DNA of 58,985 nt, taken from contig JABFSG010000012.1 in assembly GCA_013140715.1 (NCBI GenBank), forward strand, positions 1 to 58,985. Reading direction: 5' to 3'. Below the pieces are notes generated by a model. That model made no database searches and was not told the DNA's origin. It saw only the letters and a list, made by a program, of their open reading frames with translations. Below are positions 34,944-43,581 of the stretch, in pieces. The translations under genes were made by a program, and so were the position numbers. Within the stretch, counting starts at the first letter, position 1; every line of letters starts with the position of its first letter. The stretch comes from Nitrospiraceae bacterium (GTDB taxonomy: Bacteria; Nitrospirota; Nitrospiria; Nitrospirales; Nitrospiraceae).

Positions 34944-35501
34944 TCACTTCTTCTCTTTAGCGGGAGCCTGTTGTTGGTGGGAACGGAACGCTTCATAGTT
35001 CCGCAACACTTTCTTCACATAGGCGCGGGTTTCGCGAATGCGCGGAACTTTGCGATTTTTGACCCGATGGACCCCCGCATTGTAGGCCGCTAAAGCCAAA
35101 GGAAGATCACCTTGGTAGAGATTCAGCAGATGCCGCAGCTGCTTAGCACCTCCGCGGATATTCTGAATGGAATCGTACGCGTCGCCGACGCGCAATGTCT
35201 CTGCGGCAGCCGGCGTCAGTTGCATCAAACCAATTGCGCCCTTGCGGGACACAGCATGTTGGTGAAAGTCTGATTCGGTCTTGATGACCGCCCGTAGCAG
35301 GGCAGGGTCAAGACGGTACTTCTTGGCATACCACTTGATAGCACGACGGATTTCCTCATTAGAATACCGGAGGTATGCACCGTCGTAGTCCGGCCTAGTC
35401 GGCGTGGGAGAGGCGCCGATCAACAGGCAGAGCAGAACCAGCGCACACATGGCGGGCAGGAAACCTGAACGGAAAGGTCCACTCCGTGCCTCATCAGCCA
35501 T
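34944..35501 (-). CDS. Lytic transglycosylase (SLT domain)
   Basis: Muramidase-like enzyme cleaving peptidoglycan to 1,6-anhydro ends. 185 residues: signal peptide (about 12-32, LPAMCALVLLCLLIGASP), then an SLT domain with catalytic Glu in IKTESDFHQHAVS, GAIGLMQLTPAAAE, and the closing ALAAYNAGVHRV. Basic C-terminal tail. ATG 35501 with GGGTG upstream; GTG 35510 is the alternative. Short single-domain form, often linked to secretion or pilus machinery passing the wall. Confidence 0.92.
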   Translation of the reverse strand: MADEARSGPFRSGFLPAMCALVLLCLLIGASPTPTRPDYDGAYLRYSNEEIRRAIKWYAKKYRLDPALLRAVIKTESDFHQHAVSRKGAIGLMQLTPAAAETLRVGDAYDSIQNIRGGAKQLRHLLNLYQGDLPLALAAYNAGVHRVKNRKVPRIRETRAYVKKVLRNYEAFRSHQQQAPAKEKK

Positions 35502-35510
35502 AATATGCAC

Positions 35511-35926
35511 CCACTTCCTGTATGCGAAATAACCTGCATAGAGGTCTCAAGATCCGTGCCTGACACGGCTCTTACTAACATGCGGATAGGATGGAGAATA
35601 CGGCGATCATGTCACAGAACCCACTGTGGCCTGATCTGCACAAAGTGGACGTTTGGGAACTGTCGGTATTCCCGCCTCAGCGGGGCGAAAACGGGTTGGG
35701 GGGGGCGCTGAGAGGGGCAGGAACCGGCAAACGGGATCCTGTGGAGACTAAGTAGAACCCTTCGGGCACAGAAGAACCTGGTTGCTTGCACGTCTGAGAC
35801 GAGCCTGGTCTATCTGGTTTTTCCGGTTACTTGGTCTGGTTTCTCTCGTTCTTCGAACCAAATCCACCGAACAAACAAGACAAACCAAATGAACAAGAGA
35901 GGCTGGCTGACTTTTTCAGAATCCTG
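35511..35926. other. 416-bp intergenic region with repeats
   Basis: No gene is supported. The part 35803-35905 has GGTCTGGTTT and ACCAAATCC/ACAAACAAGACAAACC words of the family seen at 734-797 and 23081-23134. At 35905-35929 is a half copy of the MITE-like terminus (GACTTTTTCAGAATCCTGC), running into the stop codon of the next minus-strand gene. Confidence 0.55.
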
Positions 35927-36436
35927 CTAGAGTAAATCGCCGATCAGCTTCACTGCCTCTTCGGGAGAGGCAGCGGCATGAACAAGATGCGGCGCGAGAC
36001 TCTTGAACAATCCCACCCCCGCCTTATCGGCGCCCAACAGAATCACAGTCTTCTTCGCCTTCAAGGCCAAGGCGACTTCAGAAACCGTTCCGCTGCCTCC
36101 AAGCCCACAGGCCACGATGACATCGCTGGACATGACGTTCACGTTATTGCGGGCTTGGCCCAGGTCCGTCACAATCGCCACATCCACAAATCGAGACACC
36201 TGCACCTTGCCATCCGGTAGAATCCCGACCGTCAAACTTCCAGGCACCGACTTCGCGCCCTCGCTGGCCGCGTCCATCACACCACTTGCGCGCCCGCCAG
36301 TCAATACGACCCACCCTTGGCGCGCGATGAGTTCCCCCAAGGTTTTTGCGTCGGCCAATTCTCGATTACCGGCCTTGGCTGGCCCCATCACACCTATCAC
36401 TGGTTTTCTCGTCGATTGTCGGATCGGACGTTTCAC
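35927..36436 (-). CDS. TIGR00725 family SLOG-fold protein
   Basis: Rossmann-like protein of the LOG/DprA superfamily, 169 residues. KPVIGVMGPAKAG at the start, GWVVLTGGRASGVMDAASEGAK, ILPDG, and ACGLGGSGTVSEVALALKAKKTVILLG are the nucleotide-binding landmarks. Function is undefined; relatives bind nucleotides. The open frame extends to 36640, but GTG 36436, eight bases after AGGGAGGTG, gives the normal family length. The extra 68 codons would lie in repeat sequence. Confidence 0.85.
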   Translation of the reverse strand: MKRPIRQSTRKPVIGVMGPAKAGNRELADAKTLGELIARQGWVVLTGGRASGVMDAASEGAKSVPGSLTVGILPDGKVQVSRFVDVAIVTDLGQARNNVNVMSSDVIVACGLGGSGTVSEVALALKAKKTVILLGADKAGVGLFKSLAPHLVHAAASPEEAVKLIGDLL

Positions 36437-36576
36437 GGACCCACCTCCCTGGGCAAAAGTATCGGCGCAGGTTGCTGGGTTAGAAATATACACCGAGGGA
36501 GAAGGACTTGTCGCGCCGGGACTGGATCCCCCCGTCGCTTGGCTAATAAGGGAGGTGCCTGTCCGGCTCTTAGGAC

Positions 36577-36611
36577 GGGGATAGGCGTCAAGAAGAACGG
36601 CGCCTGTCCCC
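36577..36611. repeat. Hairpin of the GGGGACAGGCGC family
   Basis: GGGGATAGGCGTC (36577-36589) and GGCGCCTGTCCCC (36599-36611) pair at 11 of 13 positions with a nine-base loop. Same layout as 22119-22151. A partial extra arm (GCCTGTCC near 36557) lies beside it. It sits between msrA and the TIGR00725 gene. Confidence 0.75.
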
Positions 36612-36649
36612 AAGAGTGCAATAGCAGAAACGTTCTTCAATCATGTCGG

Positions 36650-37285
36650 TTAGTGGTTTCCCCACAATGATTCCAAGCGCTGGGCTCTCCCGCAATTGTA
36701 TTTGTAGAATTTGTAACGGACCGGGTTCTTTTTGTAGTAGTCCTGGTGATAGTTCTCGGCCTGATAGAACTGCGAGGCCATGACAATCTCCGTCACGATC
36801 GGCTCATTAAACCGTTTCGACTGTTCGATCGCCTGTTTGGAATTGATCGATGCGCGTTTCTCTTCCTCTGTCTGAAAGAAAACGGCGGAACGATACTGGT
36901 TGCCGTGGTCGCAGAACTGTGCGTTCGGTGTAATCGGATCGATGTTGCGCCAAAATGCATCCAGCAACTTCTGGTAACTGACCTTGGCTGGATCGTAGAC
37001 GACTTCGACCGATTCCGCATGGCCCGTTCGTCCGGCAGACACCTCTTCATAGCTCGGATTGGCGACCCTACCCCCCATGTATCCCGAGGTCGCAGACAAG
37101 ACTCCTTCAACCTTTTCGAAGGCTTCTTCCATACACCAGAAACAGCCCCCCGCAAAGTAGGCCTTGCCGATAGTCGCGTCTGCAGCAGCCCGGCTGGCCG
37201 ACGGCATGGTCCATAGTCCCAGGGTCCACGATCCGGTGAGAACCATGACTACGGCAAAGATCGATAGGGCAATTCGTTTTTTCAT
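36650..37285 (-). CDS. msrA: Peptide methionine sulfoxide reductase A, exported
   Basis: Repairs oxidised methionine (S form) in proteins using a Cys pair. Catalytic GGCFWCMEEAFEKVEGV near residue 46, SGYMGG, GHAESVEVVYDP, CDHGNQYRSAVFF, and YHQDYYKKNP near the end. An N-terminal signal (ALSIFAVVMVLTGSWTLG) places it in the periplasm. Good GAGGAGG site. No msrB is adjacent. Confidence 0.96.
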   Translation of the reverse strand: MKKRIALSIFAVVMVLTGSWTLGLWTMPSASRAAADATIGKAYFAGGCFWCMEEAFEKVEGVLSATSGYMGGRVANPSYEEVSAGRTGHAESVEVVYDPAKVSYQKLLDAFWRNIDPITPNAQFCDHGNQYRSAVFFQTEEEKRASINSKQAIEQSKRFNEPIVTEIVMASQFYQAENYHQDYYKKNPVRYKFYKYNCGRAQRLESLWGNH

Positions 37286-37385
37286 AGATTGGCCTCCTCA
37301 CTGACTCAGTCGAACAGGACTGTGAACCCTTACACTTCTCTACGGTCATGGCTTCGATTCGGATCTTCCTGTACGATCGAACCCC

Positions 37386-37856
37386 ATGGGGATCTTTGTC
37401 CGTTATCTCACATGCATAGTCTTTGTCGCCATGGCCGGATGCGCCTCCTGGTTCATGAAGGGCAAACCCCCTGAGGTGCTAGTTATCAATGTGATACCCC
37501 TGGATGCCACCGCGCTTGAGCAGCGATTGCAGGTAGATCTCCGTATCCGCAACCCGAACGATTTCGACCTGCTCGTCACGGGCATAGACTTTACGCTCAA
37601 CTTCAACGGAAAACGTCTAACCCGCGGTTTGAGCAATAAAGACCTTACGGTCCCCCGACTTGGCGATGCCGTCGTCTCAGTCGAGACCAGTACTTCCACC
37701 TTCGATGTGGTACGCCAACTACTGGGCTTCTCCAGAAATCAGGATCTCTCCTACGACATCACGGGCCTGCTCCATCTCAAAGACGGACGCCTGCCCTTTG
37801 ACAGCTCCGGCATCCTCCTCGAAAAGGGCCAGCTCTCTGACTTGCCTTCTCCCTAA
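37386..37856 (+). CDS. LEA14-like (WHy domain) lipoprotein
   Basis: 156 residues. Lipobox MAGC near residues 15-18. WHy/LEA type 2 domain: VDLRIRNPNDFDLLVTGIDFTLNFNGKRL then DISYDITG-type strands (SYDITGLLHLKDGRLPF). Such proteins occur widely in envelopes and are linked to stress tolerance; mechanism unknown. Convergent with the TPR gene; the stop codons are only four bases apart. Confidence 0.88.
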   Translation: MGIFVRYLTCIVFVAMAGCASWFMKGKPPEVLVINVIPLDATALEQRLQVDLRIRNPNDFDLLVTGIDFTLNFNGKRLTRGLSNKDLTVPRLGDAVVSVETSTSTFDVVRQLLGFSRNQDLSYDITGLLHLKDGRLPFDSSGILLEKGQLSDLPSP

Positions 37857-37860
37857 TTCT

Positions 37861-39495
37861 TCACATTCGAGACGCCGGAACGAAGTCGGCGTGGGTCCAG
37901 GCCTTCTTGAACCGCTCCTCTGCCTCAGCCGCCTGGTCGTCCTTCTGTTGAGCCCGGAGGCTCCGGATCAGTCCGGTCAAGGCCCAGCCGTTGTCCGGAT
38001 GGTGTAGCAGGTCTGCACGATAGACCTCTTCTGCTTCGGACGAACGATCGGCCGACAAGAGCACCGCCCCCAGATGATGTCCTACAGGCAAGGGCCAAAG
38101 CGGCGGCTCAGAATACTGGAGAGCTTCTTCCATCTTGATCGCCTCTCCAAGTATCCGGATCGCGTCATCGTTCTGTTGACGGCGCGCAGTAAGTTCTCCT
38201 GCCAATACCCGCTCGGCAATCTTGAGCAACGCCCGCTCGGTCTTTTCTTCTGTCGTACGATCACGACGTATCTGTTTCGTGAGACCGGCCAAGACCACAT
38301 GCTCACCCTCAGCCCCAGGGAGCCGGCCAGTCGCAACGAGGGCGAGCCCACGACCTAGCCGCCACATTCCATCCAGCAGCCGCAATCCCTTGGGAGGCGC
38401 TGGTTCCCTGAGTAACTCCTCCCACCGTGAAAACCGGATCATCGAGAAGATCGGCGCTGAAAGGTAGAGTTCCTTCCCGCGATCCTTCCGTACCTCCTCC
38501 AGTGCGATCGTTGCCGCCAAGTCGCGCGCCGCTTTCAACGCCTCTTCGTTGCGCCCCTCCATCATCAAGGAGGCCCAAAGAAAATGGAGATTGTGGGTAT
38601 AATACCCCTCTGCATATTCGCTTCCCTGGTTCCGGCCGGCCAGATATAGTTGATCGACATGGGCCGCCTCCTGATTCCGCTCCGCCGCTTCGTGGTACTT
38701 TCCAAGCTTCATATAGATGTGGGCCGGCATATGAACGAGATGACCGGCTCCCGGCATCAGGCCGGGCAGTCGCTCCGCACAGGATAAAGCTCGTTCCGGT
38801 TGCAGTGATGCCTCGACCGCATGCAGGTAGTAGTGGCAGGCGCCCGGGTGATCGGGATTCTGTTGAAGCACCGACTCAAGCGTCGTGAGGATCTCGTCGG
38901 TACCAGGCTGCGGTCGACCGTCCGGCTTCCATAAATCCCAGGGCCGGAGATTCATCAACGCTTCCGCAAATAGCGTCGTGGCATCGGCATCTTCCGAGAA
39001 CTGCTGCGCTACCGATCTCATAGCCTTCGCATAGGCTTCGTCGAGGCCCTTGCGCTTCACTCCCTTCCGGCCCACGTACCGTGCGGCCAGCGCTTCGATG
39101 TACGCTTGCTCTCGTGCAGTTGCGTTGGTTGCCAGCCGCCGGGCCTTCTGAACCATCGCGATCGCACGCTGTTCGTCTTTCTTTTCCATCGCACTGTTGA
39201 TGTTGGGACCGAGAGCCAACGCGATCCCCCAATAGGGCATAGCCGCCTGTGGATCTTGGCGGGCCGCAGTTTCGAACGATCGAACCGCTTCTTCGTGGTT
39301 GAAGGCATAGACCAGTCTGAGCCCCTGATCGAAATACTGTTGGGTCAGTTCCGATGTTGTGGTGATCAGATGATGGAGGGAGCCAAGATTATCGTAAAGC
39401 TGTGCCTGTTCTGTCCGGTCGGCAGTTCCAGCCTCTGCCGGTGAGAATATCGCCAGCCAACAAGCTATACCGACTACCAAGAATATCGCGACCAT
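37861..39495 (-). CDS. Exported TPR-repeat protein
   Basis: 544 residues. Signal peptide IFLVVGIACWLAIFSPAEA, then many helical repeats: FDQGLRLVYAFNHEEAVRSF near 40, AMPYWGIALALGPNIN, HPGACHYYLHAVEAS near 240, HMPAHIYMKLGKYHEAA, and DNGWALTGLIRSLRAQ at the end. Similar TPR proteins of several hundred residues with HxPxHIY occur in many environmental bacteria with no known role. ATG 39495 follows GAGGAAGG; the frame upstream has no such site. Confidence 0.8.
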   Translation of the reverse strand: MVAIFLVVGIACWLAIFSPAEAGTADRTEQAQLYDNLGSLHHLITTTSELTQQYFDQGLRLVYAFNHEEAVRSFETAARQDPQAAMPYWGIALALGPNINSAMEKKDEQRAIAMVQKARRLATNATAREQAYIEALAARYVGRKGVKRKGLDEAYAKAMRSVAQQFSEDADATTLFAEALMNLRPWDLWKPDGRPQPGTDEILTTLESVLQQNPDHPGACHYYLHAVEASLQPERALSCAERLPGLMPGAGHLVHMPAHIYMKLGKYHEAAERNQEAAHVDQLYLAGRNQGSEYAEGYYTHNLHFLWASLMMEGRNEEALKAARDLAATIALEEVRKDRGKELYLSAPIFSMIRFSRWEELLREPAPPKGLRLLDGMWRLGRGLALVATGRLPGAEGEHVVLAGLTKQIRRDRTTEEKTERALLKIAERVLAGELTARRQQNDDAIRILGEAIKMEEALQYSEPPLWPLPVGHHLGAVLLSADRSSEAEEVYRADLLHHPDNGWALTGLIRSLRAQQKDDQAAEAEERFKKAWTHADFVPASRM

Positions 39496-39598
39496 CCTTC
39501 CTCCCCTCGCCGCATGATCTATGACTGTTCTTCCGCAATAGTAGGTTCGCCGCGGTGACATGCCTTCGTCGCTCATCATTTGTGAAAGATCGCTCATC

Positions 39599-39958
39599 TT
39601 AATCGATGTTTCGGATAAGGACAGCGCGGCCTCTGTCGTCCACGAAGGCCTCGATCCGGTCCCCGACATGGGCCGGTCGATCGATTCGAGTATTTTCGTC
39701 ATGCGCCACCCGACGTTCGACGCCACTGGAATCTTGCAGCACATAGGCCCCACCCTCGATTGCCGTCACCTGCCCTATCAAAGAAAAAGCATAAGACGGA
39801 ATAGCCAGCCGCACCTCGCCGAGCGGCTGGGCTCCCAACGTGCCCCTTACGATCCCCTGTCCAAGATCCTCTTGCTTCGACATTCCCACGATATTGCAGC
39901 CGGCGCCCAGCAGGCTCGCACCCACCATACTCACCAGGCACCAGATCCTCATACGCAT
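39599..39958 (-). CDS. Small lipoprotein
   Basis: 119 residues with lipobox GAGC near residue 20. The mature part has GQVTAIEGGAYVLQDSSGVERRVAHDENTRI and GDRIEAFVDDRGRAVLIRN, an OB-fold-like beta pattern resembling DUF5666-type domains. Function unknown. ATG 39958 follows AGGGGG. Lies 103 bases upstream of the TPR gene, same strand. Confidence 0.65.
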   Translation of the reverse strand: MRMRIWCLVSMVGASLLGAGCNIVGMSKQEDLGQGIVRGTLGAQPLGEVRLAIPSYAFSLIGQVTAIEGGAYVLQDSSGVERRVAHDENTRIDRPAHVGDRIEAFVDDRGRAVLIRNID

Positions 39959-40044
39959 CGATTCGTTCCCCCTCTCTTGCCTCCCCCTGCTCTCCCGCCT
40001 CGCCGGCAAACCATCATCGATCATCCCATCATGGCAAACGAACG

Positions 40045-41388
40045 TCAGAATCTGGTGACACTGGAAAAGTTGAAGTCGCTGAGGGTCATCGCCGGCACAA
40101 GGAACTTGCCGGTTTCTGACGTGATGGCTTCAGCCGGATTGGTAAAGGCCTCGACCCGGTTGAAGGCCCGCAGAGGGCTCTCGTGAAATCGAAAGTTTTT
40201 CACCGCCGACACGATCACTCCGTTCTCGACGAGAAAGGTGCCGTCTCTGGTCATACCAGTCAGGGTCAGATCGGTGGGATTGACCGTTCGGATGTACCAG
40301 AAGTTCGTCACGAGGATGGCGCGCTCTACATGCTTGATCATGTCTTGTAGCGTCGGCAAGGGCGCTCCCCTTCCTGAGAGGCAGGGAGCATCGAGCGTGG
40401 GGATCCTGTCGATCCCTCCCGCCTTTGCAGTAAAACGATCGTAGCTAAGCTGCTTCAGTGCCCCATCTGTAATCCAGTCGGAGACTACGGTCGGTAACCC
40501 CTCAGCAGTGAACCCGACGCCCAAGAGATCCTCATGCGCCGGCAGATTGCAAAGCGTCAGTCGTTTGTCCACGATCAACCGGCCCAGTTTGCCTGAAAAT
40601 GCGCTCGTGCCCTTCTCGTAGGACTTCGCATCGAGCATCCAGAGCAACGAAGACCACAGACCGGCAACGGCAGCCGGCTCGAGAATCACGGTATAGCGCC
40701 CCGGCGGCAGCTCGCACAGCTCCAGACCCCGCTTGGCCTTGGCGATCGCGGTGAGTGTCCGCTCCTGGACCTTCAAATGGTCGATGGACCGATGGGCCGC
40801 AGCAGCCCAGCCGGTGGCCTCACCGGCCTGAGCCGTCAGGCTGAATCGCGCATCGGTCCGTTCTTCATAGGCAAAGAGTCCCGTACTCGCAGCCACGCCG
40901 ACCGTCGCAACCGACGAGGAGACAATCCCGGCTGCTCCAAGATTTTCCATCCGGCATTGCCCGATGGCCTCGTTCGTATACTCCAGTCGACGGGCCGGCC
41001 CGGCCAACGCAGTTTCGACCCGCGCCGCAGGAGGCGTCAGATAGGACTGCGGCTCAACCGGAGGAAGATATTCCGGATCCTCCGGCGACAGGCACGCAAT
41101 CTCTGTCGCTCTACTCACAATCTCCTGCACAGCCCCGGCTGTAAAGTCCGTCGTGCTGGCGGTCCCGTGACGCTGCCCGAACGTCACCGTCACTGTCAAC
41201 GATCCGCACCTCGTGTCGACATTCTGAACAATCTGACTGTTCGCAAACCGTGTCGTCCCGTTATGCCGATCGTGCAACGTAACCACCGTATGGTCGCCCG
41301 TCGAACGTTTCAACATCTGTTCCGAGATAAACCGGAACTCGTCCCGGCTCGTCAGCTTTGGCCAGGTCTTGTGGCCTGTCGTACTCAT
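40045..41388 (-). CDS. tldE: TldE/PmbA family protein
   Basis: Non-catalytic partner of the TldD/TldE protease, which processes microcins and unfolded peptides. 447 residues. It lacks the HExxxH motif, as expected for TldE, but has the family end pattern: GVGFTAEGLPT, RGAPLPTLQDMIKHVERAILV, RTVNPTDLTLTGMTRDGTFLVENG. ATG 41388 overlaps the tldD stop by four bases. Longer upstream extension of the frame lies inside tldD and is rejected. Confidence 0.88.
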   Translation of the reverse strand: MSTTGHKTWPKLTSRDEFRFISEQMLKRSTGDHTVVTLHDRHNGTTRFANSQIVQNVDTRCGSLTVTVTFGQRHGTASTTDFTAGAVQEIVSRATEIACLSPEDPEYLPPVEPQSYLTPPAARVETALAGPARRLEYTNEAIGQCRMENLGAAGIVSSSVATVGVAASTGLFAYEERTDARFSLTAQAGEATGWAAAAHRSIDHLKVQERTLTAIAKAKRGLELCELPPGRYTVILEPAAVAGLWSSLLWMLDAKSYEKGTSAFSGKLGRLIVDKRLTLCNLPAHEDLLGVGFTAEGLPTVVSDWITDGALKQLSYDRFTAKAGGIDRIPTLDAPCLSGRGAPLPTLQDMIKHVERAILVTNFWYIRTVNPTDLTLTGMTRDGTFLVENGVIVSAVKNFRFHESPLRAFNRVEAFTNPAEAITSETGKFLVPAMTLSDFNFSSVTRF

Positions 41389-42842
41389 GATCCGGACGAC
41401 CCTCCGATGACGTTTACGTTGCGGAACCTTGCATGCGACGCAGCGTGGGTCATCCAGCCGGACTGGCCCGGCTGCCCTTTCCCGCACGTAATAAACCCAT
41501 ACCGCCGGCGATGCGACCGGTCTGCAACCGCATCGCAGCTGTTCCAAAACTCCGGTGTAATGCCATGGTAGACGACATCACGAACCATGTGTGTCCGCTT
41601 CCCGTTCTCGATCAGCCAGAATGCGTCGCCGCCGAACTGAAAGTTATACCGTCGTTGATCGATGCTGAAGGACCCGTGGCCTTCGATGTAGATACCGCGT
41701 TTCACCTCAGCGAACAGGTCGTCGAGGGTGGCGCGGCCAGGCTCAAGGCCGATATTGGCGATGCGCACGATTGGGACGCTGCCCCAGCTGTCCGCCCGAT
41801 TGGAACCGCGCGAGCGGGTCTCGCCGATTTTTGGCGCGACCTCGCGGTTCGTGCAATAGCCGACGAAAATCCCATCGCGCACGATGTCCCATTGCTGGCA
41901 AGCCACCCCATCGTCATCGTAGCCGGTCGCGGCAAGGGTCTCCGGCTCCGTATTGTCTGCCACAAGATTCACGTGCGGAGAGCCGTACCGAAAGGTTCCT
42001 CGTTTTTCAGTCGTGAGAAAACTGGTGCCAGCATAGTTGGCCTCATACCCAAGCGCGCGATCGAGCTCGCTCGGATGGCCGCAGGATTCATGCATGGTGA
42101 GCGACAGATGTTCAGGATCGAGGACGAGATCGTAGAGACCGGGATCTGTGGTGGGCGCCTGCACTTTTTCAACTGCCTGGGACGCGATACGAGAAGCCTC
42201 GGCCAGAAAATTGGCCTCCTCGATCAATTCATAGCCCATCCGAAGATGCGGGGTATTGAAACTCCGCGAGGCGAATCGTCCGTCATGAACCGCCGTGGCA
42301 TCGACGTCGCCGCTCAGGGCCAGAAGATCGAATTCCAGGCGCGACCCTTCGGTCGACACAAAAAGTTTTCGGTCCCGACAGGCCCAGAGGCTCGCGCTGC
42401 TCCGCACGATCCCTGGCTGACGATGGACATACTCCATCGTCTCCAACAATAGCGCCGTTTTGGTTTCGAGCTTGACGGAAAACGGATCAATCCGCCGTGC
42501 CGTCACGACCGAGTCCCGATGGGCCGGCTCATCTGCGAGTTTGACCTTTTCGCTCGCAAGGGACGCAGAGCCTTTGGCGATCTCGATCGCTAAATCGGCT
42601 ATCCTCGGAGCTTCTTCCACCGACAGGACCGAACTGGCCGCAAAACCCCAGGCCCCATGATAGAGGACTCGGATCCCAAACCCTCTATCCTGCCTCTCAC
42701 GAATAGACGCGATACGACGATCCTCGCCGCGAATGGTCTGGGTCGTGCTGTCGAGGAGGCGGATATCGCCGTACTCAGCGCCCGAAGCAATCACGCGTTT
42801 CAACGCAAGTTCGGCGAGTTCGTCCCGCTCAGGAGCGCTCAT
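41385..42842 (-). CDS. tldD: Zinc metalloprotease TldD
   Basis: Catalytic subunit of the TldD/TldE heterodimer. 485 residues; zinc motif HESCGH (HExxxH) near residue 250 in LTMHESCGHPSELDRALGYEANYAG. Later blocks GYDDDGVACQQW, SWGSVPIVRIANIGLEPG, and HMVRDVVYHGITPEFWNSCDAV are typical. tldD-tldE form a coupled pair here. Two TraT-like genes lie 109 bases upstream in the same direction. Confidence 0.92.
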   Translation of the reverse strand: MSAPERDELAELALKRVIASGAEYGDIRLLDSTTQTIRGEDRRIASIRERQDRGFGIRVLYHGAWGFAASSVLSVEEAPRIADLAIEIAKGSASLASEKVKLADEPAHRDSVVTARRIDPFSVKLETKTALLLETMEYVHRQPGIVRSSASLWACRDRKLFVSTEGSRLEFDLLALSGDVDATAVHDGRFASRSFNTPHLRMGYELIEEANFLAEASRIASQAVEKVQAPTTDPGLYDLVLDPEHLSLTMHESCGHPSELDRALGYEANYAGTSFLTTEKRGTFRYGSPHVNLVADNTEPETLAATGYDDDGVACQQWDIVRDGIFVGYCTNREVAPKIGETRSRGSNRADSWGSVPIVRIANIGLEPGRATLDDLFAEVKRGIYIEGHGSFSIDQRRYNFQFGGDAFWLIENGKRTHMVRDVVYHGITPEFWNSCDAVADRSHRRRYGFITCGKGQPGQSGWMTHAASHARFRNVNVIGGSSGS

Positions 42843-42951
42843 CGTGTGACCGCCTTTGTGAAGAGTGAGCGAGTCTCAACCGCGGGTAGTATAACAGGAT
42901 TATGAGGAATATCGGAGAGGATCAGAAAGGATAGGCTGCGAGCGAGATTTG

Positions 42952-43581
42952 CTAGAACAGTCCTGCAATGCCAGTTGAGATCTTTTCTTGAATGATCGGG
43001 GTGGCTTCGGAAATATCCAGATCTTTCTGGCGGACGTGACCCACCATCCGCATTTGCTGCACTTTCGGTAGGGGACTGTCGCCTTTCCGATCGGCGGCTG
43101 TCCCCGTCATACCGGCCGGCAAACCGATTGTTTTGCCGAGCTTGCGATCGGCGATCTGCACATCGGTCACGCAGAGATAGGTCATACCCTCTTCTTTCGG
43201 CGGCGGTTGCATCTCCGGAAACCCCATGCCGCGCATACCGCTGATCTGTTGCATCATAGCGCTCATGTCGGGCATACCAGCCATCCCTCCGCCCATCTGA
43301 TCGCCCGTGGAAGCCATGGCTGTTCCTCCGCTGCTGATGCCGGCGCCGGGACCGACCTTGGCCACGCTTTCCGGCGTCACGCCTTCCGCAGCTTTATGGC
43401 AATAAATCACCTTGGCCTGAATCCAATAGTTCGCTTGCGTTGGATCGTTTGCCAGCTGATAGCCCTTCGCCGAGAGCTTCGCATTCAACTCGTTCAACGA
43501 CACCTGCTGGTTCTCTGAGGTGTTCCTGAGCTGGGTATAGACGGTGCGGTTGGTATTGGGATCAAGAAAGATGGTGCTCAT
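42952..43581 (-). CDS. TraT-like protein without signal peptide
   Basis: 209 residues with weak TraT likeness: TVYTQLRNTSENQQVSLNELNAKLSAKGYQ at the start, YWIQAKVIYCHKAA, a Gly/Met-rich stretch (about 85-125), and the closing RQKDLDISEATPIIQEKI. TraT is a plasmid-coded surface-exclusion lipoprotein, but chromosomal relatives exist. No signal peptide or lipobox is visible. ATG overlaps the stop of the upstream paralogue (ATGA). Confidence 0.7.
   Translation of the reverse strand: MSTIFLDPNTNRTVYTQLRNTSENQQVSLNELNAKLSAKGYQLANDPTQANYWIQAKVIYCHKAAEGVTPESVAKVGPGAGISSGGTAMASTGDQMGGGMAGMPDMSAMMQQISGMRGMGFPEMQPPPKEEGMTYLCVTDVQIADRKLGKTIGLPAGMTGTAADRKGDSPLPKVQQMRMVGHVRQKDLDISEATPIIQEKISTGIAGLF

Noticed and set aside
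41433-42452. 339-codon plus-strand open frame opposite tldD
   Set aside because: Antisense to the HExxxH-bearing tldD gene, which is clearly the real one.
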